Both the position numbers and the translations under genes were made by a program. This document shows, one piece after another, positions 1 to 5,892 of a stretch of 7,183 nt of DNA. Where the stretch lies: NCBI GenBank assembly GCA_003229095.1, contig QIHS01000031.1, positions 1-7,183 of the forward strand. Direction: 5' to 3'. The stretch comes from Woeseia sp. (lineage in GTDB: Bacteria; Pseudomonadota; Gammaproteobacteria; Steroidobacterales; Woeseiaceae). The notes beneath the pieces were generated by a model that was not told the DNA's origin, did no database searches, and was given only the letters and a program-made list of their open reading frames with translations. Positions within the stretch are counted from its first letter, which is position 1. Every line of letters starts with the position of its first letter.

Positions 1-34
1 CGTTACAAGGCGATTGGGCTGCAGAATCAAGTCA

Positions 35-61
35 ATCTGCCCGCCAGGCAGGCGGGCTGAT
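35..61. repeat. GC-rich inverted repeat (hairpin) in the leader of the PAS gene
   Basis: Seven perfectly paired bases (GCCCGCC at 39-45 with GGCGGGC at 51-57) enclose a 5-base loop. The stem continues outward through one T-T mismatch to a total of about 11 pairs (arms 35-45 and 51-61). No T-tract follows on either strand, so it is not an ordinary intrinsic terminator. It ends 33 bases before the chosen ATG at 95 and could be a leader structure, a protein-binding palindrome or a dispersed intergenic repeat. The structure is seen directly; any role is inference. Confidence 0.5.
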
Positions 62-78
62 AGGGCGGTTGGGAAAAG

Positions 79-84
79 TAAGGA
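79..84 (+). promoter_or_regulatory. Ribosome binding site for the PAS gene
   Basis: TAAGGA lies 10 bases upstream of the ATG at 95. This supports 95 as the start, even though the reading frame stays open to the left edge of the window (TTG at 14). The 27 codons between 14 and 95 run through the GC-rich palindrome and do not resemble a conserved domain. Confidence 0.55.
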
Positions 85-94
85 TGTATACCGG

Positions 95-2008
95 ATGATC
101 GGGGTATCACCAGACAGTGATCTGAGAAAACGGATCAAGCAGGCAACTGAAAAATCGGGCATTAACAAGCTCGACTTCGTTGAACTGCTGAAGCTCATTG
201 ACCAGCATTATGACAATATGGAGGCGACGATTACCCAGTCGATGGCCAGCCAGTCTCTTACTGCCACCACGACGCCGATTGAAGTCATTTTCGATAGTGT
301 GACCGAGGCGCTCCTGTCAGTGAGTGAGGAAGGCACGATTCGGAATTGCAATAAAGTCTGCTCCCGATATTTTGGTGTCGATAAGGAAAATCTCATTGGG
401 TCGTCAATTATTGACGTTTTGCCAGACAGCAAGGGCAGGTCGTTGGCTGATTTTCTGCAGCCCTTCCAGTCAGATATTAATGACACCAACGTCGATTTTA
501 CTGTTGGTGAGGTAACGGCGTCTCGCAAGGGCGGCGAAAGTTTCATCGCGGAAATCAGCTCAAATTGCCTCAAGATCGGCACTGAGCGTGTGTTCGTTAT
601 CAGTCTGCGCGACGTTACGACAAGGAAAAAGGCTGAGCAGTCTCTGCTGGAAAATGAGGAGCGCTACCGGGCGTTGGTTGAGTATGCCCCGGAAGCTATT
701 GTCGTGTTGGACGTCGACAGCAAGCGTTTTGTTGATGCGAACGAAATTGCCTGCGAGTTATTCAACCTGTCACGCAAACGCCTGCTGAGTATCGGGCCGC
801 AGGCAGTCAGTCCACACACACAACCTGACGGTACGCCGTCGTTCGGTGAGAGTAGAGGACATATTGCCGAAGCACTCGCAGGTGGGCATCCGGTATTTGA
901 ATGGACGCACAAGAATGTCCACGGCATAGAGTTTCCATGCGAAGTTCGCTTTAGTCAATTGCCCTCAAAAGACCAACAATTGATTCGGGTCAGCATTACC
1001 GATATTACAGATCGCAAACGCGACGATGAATTCGTCTATGCGCAGAATAAGATTCTGGAAATGGTGGCGGCAAATACGCCGCGTGATCGAACGTTGCGGG
1101 CGATTTGCCGCTGCGTCGAGAAAGTGGTCGGTGGCATGCGGGCCGCGATCATGGGGCTGGATTTAAAAAACCAGACTTTGTCTGTCCTGCAGGCGCCCAG
1201 TTTGCCGGAACCATTCAAAGTTGCCCTCGATTTCATGCCTGTTCAGGAGAACGGCATTGCCTGTGCCGCAGCGGTATATTCCAATCAGCAAAAGTTCGTC
1301 ACAAATATCGCCAAAGATAATGCATGGAAGGGCGCGCATACCCTGGTCAACAGATATGACATTCGCGCCGCATGGTCGTTTCCATTGCATGGTGACAAGG
1401 ACGTCATCATTGGCACGCTTGACCTCTACTTGTCTGAATCACGTCAGCCAACAACTAACGAGCTTGACCGGATTGGACGAATTGTTCGGCTTGCGGGTCT
1501 CGCGATCAAGAAACAGCTCGACGATGACAAGCTGAGAGTCAGCGAACTGCGTTACCGCGGATTGTTCGAAAATGTGGTGGACGGTGTATACATTGCTTCG
1601 CGCGATGGGGAAATCATTACCGTCAATCCCGCGCTTGTTGACATGCTGGGCTACGACAGCGTCGATGATCTGAAGCGCGCAGGTCGAACCACAATTTTGT
1701 ACGTCAATCCAGTTGATCGGGAGCGTGTTTTCGCCCGGCTTGAAGCAGAAGGTGTTGTCAAAAATTTCGAATTCCGTTTGCGGCGCAAGGATGGTGCAGA
1801 AATCGTTGTCCTCGAAAACTCCCGTGCGATTCGTGACGATGACGGAAAAATTGTGGCTCACGAGGGCACGATTACCGATATCACTGAGCGCAAGAAGGCG
1901 GAGACCCGTGTTTTTGAAGAAAAGGAACGCGCTCCATTGGTGATGGTGTCATTACGACTGATGCCAATGGCAATGTTGACTACGTCAACCCCGTGGGCCA
2001 GGAATTGA
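95..2008 (+). CDS. Multi-PAS/GAF sensor protein, N-terminal piece of a frameshifted PAS-GGDEF-EAL protein
   Basis: This is the sensory half of a cytoplasmic cyclic-di-GMP signalling protein; no membrane segment or signal peptide is visible. Counting from ATG 95: a short charged helical region (1-55), PAS1 (about 60-178, ending in a DVTTRKKAE linker), PAS2 (about 189-309, starting ERYRALVEYAPEAIVV and holding the QPDGTPSFGE stretch common in such domains), GAF (about 318-475) and PAS3 (about 484-603, ending TDITERKKAE). Such modules bind small ligands, heme, flavin or partners; the sequence does not say which. After residue 613 (EEKERA) the frame is lost, and 24 unrelated residues lead to TGA at 2006-2008. 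The true continuation, SIGDGVITTD, is in the -1 frame from 1933. The full protein would be about 1,165 residues. The piece is probably non-functional as a regulator unless the shift is an assembly error. Domain calls are firm; ligand and signal are unknown. Confidence 0.85.
   Translation: MIGVSPDSDLRKRIKQATEKSGINKLDFVELLKLIDQHYDNMEATITQSMASQSLTATTTPIEVIFDSVTEALLSVSEEGTIRNCNKVCSRYFGVDKENLIGSSIIDVLPDSKGRSLADFLQPFQSDINDTNVDFTVGEVTASRKGGESFIAEISSNCLKIGTERVFVISLRDVTTRKKAEQSLLENEERYRALVEYAPEAIVVLDVDSKRFVDANEIACELFNLSRKRLLSIGPQAVSPHTQPDGTPSFGESRGHIAEALAGGHPVFEWTHKNVHGIEFPCEVRFSQLPSKDQQLIRVSITDITDRKRDDEFVYAQNKILEMVAANTPRDRTLRAICRCVEKVVGGMRAAIMGLDLKNQTLSVLQAPSLPEPFKVALDFMPVQENGIACAAAVYSNQQKFVTNIAKDNAWKGAHTLVNRYDIRAAWSFPLHGDKDVIIGTLDLYLSESRQPTTNELDRIGRIVRLAGLAIKKQLDDDKLRVSELRYRGLFENVVDGVYIASRDGEIITVNPALVDMLGYDSVDDLKRAGRTTILYVNPVDRERVFARLEAEGVVKNFEFRLRRKDGAEIVVLENSRAIRDDDGKIVAHEGTITDITERKKAETRVFEEKERAPLVMVSLRLMPMAMLTTSTPWARN
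1918..1935 (+). other. Frameshifting lesion inside the PAS-GGDEF-EAL gene
   Basis: Upstream coding (frame of 95) is good through the Ala codon at 1931-1933. Downstream coding (frame of 1993) is good from the Ser codon at 1933-1935, giving SIGDGVITTDANGNVDYVNP. The frames cannot overlap much further to the left, because the downstream frame has a TGA at 1915-1917. Relatives, from my knowledge of this family, read ERAQVTLQSIGD here, so about five residues plus one base (about 16 bases) appear to be missing. That argues for a small deletion rather than a simple homopolymer miscount. The size is inferred from remembered family consensus, not from an alignment. Confidence 0.7.
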
Positions 2009-3612
2009 CGGGTTGGGACAAGCGCAGTGCTCATGGCGAGCCGATTGAATCCTTGATGACGCTGATCAACGAGCACACTCGCGCAACTGTCGAAAACCCG
2101 GTTTCGAGATGTCTCAAAGAGGGTCGTGTGATTACGCTGGCGGAGAATTCTGTACTGATCAATAAGCTGGGCAACGAAATCCCGATCCAGGACTCGGTAG
2201 CGCCGATTAGGGATCGCATTGGCAATATCGTGGGTGCCGTCATGGTATTTCATGACATCAGTAAAGAGGCCCGCCTGTTCCGCAAGCTTTCCTACCAGGC
2301 ATCGCATGACACGCTGACCGGATTGATCAATCGGCATGAGTTCGAGAACCGCCTGGTGACAGCACTGGATGGATTGCATGACAAGCCGGAACAGACGCAC
2401 GCCTTGCTTTATCTTGATCTTGACCAGTTCAAGGTGGTCAACGACACTTTTGGGCATACGGCCGGAGACGAACTACTACGCCAGATCGCAGATATTGTAC
2501 AAGCTAACATTCGCTCGACCGATATCGTTGCGCGTCTTGGTGGAGATGAATTTGGCATCCTGCTCGAGCGCTGCACGGAAGGACGGGCGGTTGAAGTGGC
2601 GGAAGCTATTAGAGGTGCCATTGAGGCGCATCGGTTTAACTGGAAAGAGGCGTTTACTGGCGCGCGTTGCTCAATTGGCGTGGTCATGATGTCAGTCGAA
2701 AGCGAAAACGTAGCCAGCATTATGAGTTCCGCCGATGTCGCTTGCTACTCGGCAAAAGATATGGGGCGCAACCAGATCCATCTCTACCAGGACTCCGATG
2801 CTTCAATGCGTCACGAAGAAATGAAATGGGTATCGAGGATCACCAGTGCCGTTGAGGAGAGCAGGTTCGAATTGTTTTTCCAGCCAATCGTCGGTATCGG
2901 TCAGGAGAATAACAATTCTCGCGGTCACTTCGAACTCTTGTTGCGCATGCGGGACGAAAACGGAGAAATTGTTGGCCCGGATCAGTTTATCCCCGCGGCC
3001 GAACGTTACAATTTGATGTCTACCCTCGACCGTTGGGTGATTAAAGAAGCCCTGTCAAACCTGGCAGATCGGGACAGCGAAACCGGCGAGGCACGTTTCA
3101 CACTCGCCATCAATCTCTCAGGTACGTCGCTAAGTGAAGATCGCTTTCTTGAGTTCGTTATCACTGAGCTGGAGAAACAAAAACTGCCGAAAGGCGCGAT
3201 TTGTTTTGAGATTACCGAAACTGCAGCAATTTCAAATCTCTCACGTGTCATTACTTTCATGCAGGCAACGAAAAAACTGGGTTGCAAGTTTTCCCTGGAC
3301 GACTTTGGCAGCGGTTTGTCCTCGTTTACTTACCTGAAGAATTTGCCAGTTGACTACCTCAAGATTGACGGCCAATTTATTCGACATGTTGCAGAAGACT
3401 CCGTCGATGAAAGCATGGTGATGGCGATCAATCAGGTTGGACGGGCGATGGGCATTGAGACGATTGCGGAACGTGTGGAGACCAAGGAAGTATTCGACAA
3501 GTTAAGTGAACTGGGCATTGAATTTGCTCAGGGCTTCTACATTGCGCGGCCAGCGTCGGTTAGCACCTTCGAGCCGTGGGCTGAGTTCACAACATCGAAG
3601 AAAAGCGCCTGA
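1993..3612 (+). CDS. GGDEF-EAL cyclic-di-GMP synthase/phosphodiesterase, C-terminal piece of the frameshifted gene
   Basis: The catalytic half of the split protein. Homology begins at 1933, inside PAS4; GTG 1993 is only the first possible start and has no clear ribosome binding site. Numbered from GTG 1993: remainder of PAS4 (to about 90), GGDEF (about 93-260) and EAL (about 285-530). The cyclase signature GGDEF is intact (183-187). RSTD (174-177) sits five residues before it, matching the RxxD product-inhibition site. The EAL signature reads ELL (314-316), keeping the metal-binding Glu. The other phosphodiesterase residues are present: Asn in NLSG (374), Glu in EITET (406), DDFGSG (436-441), Lys in YLKIDGQF (457), Glu in ETIAERVE (493) and Gln in AQGFY (513). 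Both activities, making cyclic-di-GMP from GTP and cleaving it to pGpG, are therefore plausible. In the tandem family the GGDEF domain often regulates the EAL domain. No stop codon or motif loss has accumulated, which suggests a recent break or a sequence error. Expression alone would need restart near the upstream stop at 2008. Confidence 0.88.
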   Translation: MGQELTGWDKRSAHGEPIESLMTLINEHTRATVENPVSRCLKEGRVITLAENSVLINKLGNEIPIQDSVAPIRDRIGNIVGAVMVFHDISKEARLFRKLSYQASHDTLTGLINRHEFENRLVTALDGLHDKPEQTHALLYLDLDQFKVVNDTFGHTAGDELLRQIADIVQANIRSTDIVARLGGDEFGILLERCTEGRAVEVAEAIRGAIEAHRFNWKEAFTGARCSIGVVMMSVESENVASIMSSADVACYSAKDMGRNQIHLYQDSDASMRHEEMKWVSRITSAVEESRFELFFQPIVGIGQENNNSRGHFELLLRMRDENGEIVGPDQFIPAAERYNLMSTLDRWVIKEALSNLADRDSETGEARFTLAINLSGTSLSEDRFLEFVITELEKQKLPKGAICFEITETAAISNLSRVITFMQATKKLGCKFSLDDFGSGLSSFTYLKNLPVDYLKIDGQFIRHVAEDSVDESMVMAINQVGRAMGIETIAERVETKEVFDKLSELGIEFAQGFYIARPASVSTFEPWAEFTTSKKSA

Positions 3613-3750
3613 GCGATTCCTGACACCAATTCACCGGTACGGTAAATTCGAAAATGGTCTTTCTTCGCAGTCGCTGTGGATTGCTGCGATCGTTCGTCGC
3701 TAGTGGCAATGCGGTACACTGCAAACCGCTTCACAAGACTCAGGTGAACT
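3613..3750 (+). other. Intergenic leader before the amidohydrolase gene, with a weak promoter-like site
   Basis: These 138 bases contain no credible gene. TACACT at 3715-3720 resembles a -10 box (four of six consensus bases), but no good -35 box sits 16-18 bases upstream, so promoter confidence is low. I saw no strong terminator after the EAL stop: ACCG/CGGT at 3633-3643 gives only a 4-base stem and no T-tract follows. The gap suggests that the hydrolase/ligase pair is transcribed separately from the cyclic-di-GMP gene. Confidence 0.3.
3742..3747 (+). promoter_or_regulatory. Ribosome binding site for the amidohydrolase gene
   Basis: AGGTGA ends 3 bases before ATG 3751. The gap looks short, but AGGTGA pairs with the part of the anti-Shine-Dalgarno region that lies nearer the start, so the spacing is workable. 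A small inverted repeat (TTCAC 3730-3734 with GTGAA 3744-3748, 9-base loop) overlaps the site and could weakly mask it; with five pairs this may be chance. Confidence 0.5.
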
Positions 3751-4575
3751 ATGCCCGCAGAAGGCACTGACAATTCCTCTTCGCACGCCAGGTTATTAGG
3801 AGAGGAAGAGCCTGCACCGTTCATCATCCGCAATCCGGACTCCACGGCGCCTGTCCTGTTGGTTTGTGACCACGCCAGCCGCCGATTTCCACAGTCGCTG
3901 GCCTCGCTGGGTCTCGACCCGTTAGCGAGACAGTGTCATCTTGCGCTGGATATCGGCGCGGCTGCGCTGACGGAAAAGATCGCTGTATCACTCGGTGTCA
4001 CTGCCGTCTTGTGTCAGTACTCGCGGCTGGTCATCGACTGCAACCGGCAGCTTATGGACCCGGGTGCATTCATGGAATTCGGTGACGGCGTGGTGATACC
4101 GGGCAATCGGAATTTAGGTGAAGATGATAAAAACCGGCGCGCCGATGAAATATACAAGCCCTACCATGACGCAATTGACGGACAAATCGTCCGCCTGCGG
4201 CAAGCGGGTGTCGAGCCGGTTTTCATTGCTATACATAGTTTCACGCCGGTCATGAACGGCCAGCCGCGCGATTGGGAGATGGGAGTTTTGTGGGACCGCG
4301 ATCCGGTGACGGCCAGGATATTCGTGCATGATTTGCGCGAGGCCGGGTTTGTTGTCGGCGACAACGAGCCATACTCGGGCAAAGCGCCGCAGGACTATAC
4401 GATCGATCATCACGCGGAGCCTGTTGGCCTGCCGCATGTTGGCATCGAGATTCGCCAGGACCTGATTCACCTTGACGACGGTGTAAAAAGGATCGCCGAG
4501 ATATTGCAGGAAGTCATCAAATCTGTGCCGGCGAGAATCACTCCGACTGACATTGCGTCTCAGGACCATCGCTGA
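3751..4575 (+). CDS. Predicted N-formylglutamate amidohydrolase family protein
   Basis: A 274-residue soluble protein of the N-formylglutamate amidohydrolase family, in the branch marked by a DHAS motif. Characterised family members hydrolyse N-formyl-L-glutamate to glutamate and formate in histidine breakdown. This branch is usually away from hut genes, as here, so the real substrate may be another N-acyl or gamma-glutamyl amide. Visible family motifs: VCDHAS (38-43), LDIGA (66-70), SRLVIDCNR (91-99), VIPGNR (115-120), YKPYHDAI (135-142), AIHSFTP (160-166), DNEPYSG (204-210) and HHAEPVGLPHVGIEIRQD (220-237). The DHAS, IHSF and HH histidines are candidate zinc ligands by family analogy, not proven here. 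No signal peptide or membrane helix is seen. ATG 3751 is chosen because AGGTGA precedes it and the leader peptide (RLLGEEEPAPFIIRNP) resembles the usual N-terminus. It precedes the ligase gene by 9 bases, so the two are almost certainly one operon. Family is confident; substrate is not. Confidence 0.88.
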   Translation: MPAEGTDNSSSHARLLGEEEPAPFIIRNPDSTAPVLLVCDHASRRFPQSLASLGLDPLARQCHLALDIGAAALTEKIAVSLGVTAVLCQYSRLVIDCNRQLMDPGAFMEFGDGVVIPGNRNLGEDDKNRRADEIYKPYHDAIDGQIVRLRQAGVEPVFIAIHSFTPVMNGQPRDWEMGVLWDRDPVTARIFVHDLREAGFVVGDNEPYSGKAPQDYTIDHHAEPVGLPHVGIEIRQDLIHLDDGVKRIAEILQEVIKSVPARITPTDIASQDHR

Positions 4576-4590
4576 TGCAAGCTGATGCGT
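4571..4590 (+). repeat. Near-perfect 10-base tandem duplication at the hydrolase/ligase junction
   Basis: GCTGATGCAA (4571-4580) is followed directly by GCTGATGCGT (4581-4590), identical in the first eight bases. The first copy holds the hydrolase stop TGA (4573-4575) overlapping an ATG at 4574, which opens only a five-codon frame (MQADA, stop 4589-4591). The second copy holds the ATG at 4585 that really starts the ligase. Removing one copy would restore a classic TGATG stop/start overlap. The repeat is seen; the history is inferred. Confidence 0.6.
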
Positions 4591-5718
4591 AAGGAGCCCG
4601 AGTTTACGCTGGGCGTAGAGGAGGAGTATCTCCTGGTCGACAAGAAGACGCGCGCACTGGTTGTCGACCCGCCAGAATCCTTGCTCGGTGAGTGCGAGGA
4701 GTTGCTGGACGGACAAGTCACGACAGAGTTGCTACGGTCACAAATCGAAGTTGCAACAACTGTTTGCAAGAACGTCCAGGAAGTGCGCCAGGACCTGGCC
4801 CGGCTGCGCCGCTGCATCATTGACGTTGCCGGCAGGCACGGCATCGCGCCCATTGCGGCATCCACGCATCCGTTCAGCCACTGGTCCGAGCAAAAACAAA
4901 CACGGAAGGATCGCTACCAGTCACTGACGGCAGAAATGCAGGGGGCTGCACGCCGCCTCGTCATTTGCGGCATGCATGTTCACGTCGGAATCGAAGACGA
5001 CGCATTGCGCATCGATTTGATGAACCAGGTGGCTTATTTTCTGCCTCACCTGCTCGCGCTTTCCTGCTCATCGCCGTTTTGGAATGGATTTGATACGGGG
5101 TTGAAGAGCTATCGGCTAACAATCTTTGACGCACTGCCCAGGACAGGTCTGCCCGAGAAGTTTCAAAGCTTCAATGAATTTGAGCGCCATGTCGGCATTC
5201 TTGTGAAAGCCGGCGTCATCGAGGACTCCACCAAAATCTGGTGGGATATTCGACCCAGCGGAAGATTTCCAACGCTGGAAACCCGCATCATGGATGTATG
5301 TACACGAATGCATGATGCAGTCGCATTGGCTGCGTTGCTTGCCTGCATCATGCGCATGCTCTACCGCCTGAGGACAAGAAACCAACGCTGGAGAATTTAC
5401 ACTGCAATGCTTGTCAGGGAGAATCGTTGGCGTGCGATGCGCTACAGTTTTGACGAGGGGCTTATTGACTTCGCACGTGGAACAATCGTTCCGTTCGATC
5501 AATTGCTCGACGAAATTCTGGACCTGATCCGGGAAGATGCACAGGCACTGGGATGCGAAGCTGAAATTGCATCGGTGCGTGGGATACTCAGCCGCGGCAC
5601 CAGTGCTCATCGCCAGCTCGACGTGCATACAAAAGCCATTGCAGGCGGCCAGACGCAGGAACAGGCGTTGTGCGCCGTCGTAGACTCGTTGATTGACGAC
5701 ACGGCGCTCGATGTCTGA
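4585..5718 (+). CDS. YbdK-family carboxylate-amine ligase (glutamate-cysteine ligase type 2-like)
   Basis: A 377-residue cytosolic enzyme of the GCS2/YbdK family; E. coli YbdK has a similar length of about 372. The family joins an amine to a carboxylate, typically the gamma-carboxyl of glutamate, using ATP. E. coli YbdK shows weak gamma-glutamylcysteine synthesis in vitro, but the physiological substrates of most members are unknown. Visible signatures: FTLGVEEEYLLVD (7-19), TELLRSQIE (47-55), ASTHPFSHW (92-100), CGMHVHVGI (128-136), SCSSPFWNGFDTGLKSYR (160-177), IWWDIRPS (218-225), LETRIMDVCTR (231-241) and ENRWRAMR (279-286). The acidic EEEY and HVHVG stretches fit the metal and ATP site of this fold. 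ATG 4585 is chosen because the conserved N-terminus starts at once. There is no Shine-Dalgarno upstream, so translation is probably coupled to the hydrolase ending at 4575. The length and motifs are complete, so the protein should be functional. Its pairing with an amide hydrolase hints at turnover or editing of the same kind of bond. Confidence 0.9.
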   Translation: MRKEPEFTLGVEEEYLLVDKKTRALVVDPPESLLGECEELLDGQVTTELLRSQIEVATTVCKNVQEVRQDLARLRRCIIDVAGRHGIAPIAASTHPFSHWSEQKQTRKDRYQSLTAEMQGAARRLVICGMHVHVGIEDDALRIDLMNQVAYFLPHLLALSCSSPFWNGFDTGLKSYRLTIFDALPRTGLPEKFQSFNEFERHVGILVKAGVIEDSTKIWWDIRPSGRFPTLETRIMDVCTRMHDAVALAALLACIMRMLYRLRTRNQRWRIYTAMLVRENRWRAMRYSFDEGLIDFARGTIVPFDQLLDEILDLIREDAQALGCEAEIASVRGILSRGTSAHRQLDVHTKAIAGGQTQEQALCAVVDSLIDDTALDV

Positions 5719-5892
5719 CCAGACTGGAACGGCCAGGCCTTCTTAAAAGTTCCGGCGATATCGGCGAAAGCGTGAACCCGTGCCGTATCCGCGGCCGGAA
5801 TGTGGCATATGTCGCATCAAAAAGCGGCCTCAATCGCTACGATGGCTGAATGTCAATTTCTCGAAAAAGTGGGGCCTGTTAACGCCGTGTTT
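5719..5892 (+). other. Intergenic region with alternative upstream starts for the 7TM sensor
   Basis: These 174 bases hold no separate gene. GGAAC (5726-5730) pairs with GTTCC (5749-5753) around an 18-base interior that includes GGCC repeats, but no T-tract follows, so it is at best a weak terminator. The frame of the downstream sensor gene is open from 5776 (after the stop TGA at 5773), with in-frame ATGs at 5800, 5809 and 5842 before the chosen 5893. None has a convincing ribosome binding site; GGA at 5797-5799 lies 9 bases before 5809. Part of this stretch may therefore be coding. Confidence 0.35.

Noticed and set aside
1911..1935. Programmed -1 ribosomal frameshift joining the two halves, with TTTTT at 1911-1915 and AAAAG at 1920-1924 as slip sites
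   Set aside because: A slip at the T-run meets TGA at 1915 in the new frame. AAAAG lacks a proper XXXYYYZ heptamer in phase and would replace ERA with GTR. No downstream stem-loop is evident, and residues conserved in relatives would still be missing.
1858..2457. 199-codon open frame on the minus strand over the PAS/GGDEF region
   Set aside because: It is antisense to conserved PAS and GGDEF coding and shows no recognisable family motif or ribosome binding site.
3704..3723. Possible sigma-54 promoter (TGGCA followed by TGCA)
   Set aside because: The GG-to-GC spacing is 16 bases instead of the required 12, so it does not fit the -24/-12 pattern.
3751..4575. Histidine-degradation role (hutG) for the amidohydrolase
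   Set aside because: No other hut gene is present and the protein belongs to the DHAS branch next to a YbdK-type ligase, so the symbol is not justified.
4591..4596. AAGGAG as a ribosome binding site for a later ligase start
   Set aside because: It lies inside the ligase after ATG 4585. No ATG, GTG or TTG follows at a suitable distance, and the conserved N-terminal residues already begin before it.
4114..4716. 200-codon open frame on the minus strand across the hydrolase/ligase junction
   Set aside because: It lies opposite two well-supported genes, has no recognisable domain, and is explained by shadow coding.
5284..5358. Repeated GCATCATG / GCATGATGC words that look like a repeat cluster
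   Set aside because: They fall in conserved ligase coding (LETRIMD and ACIMRM regions), are irregularly spaced and are explained by Met, His and Ile codon use.
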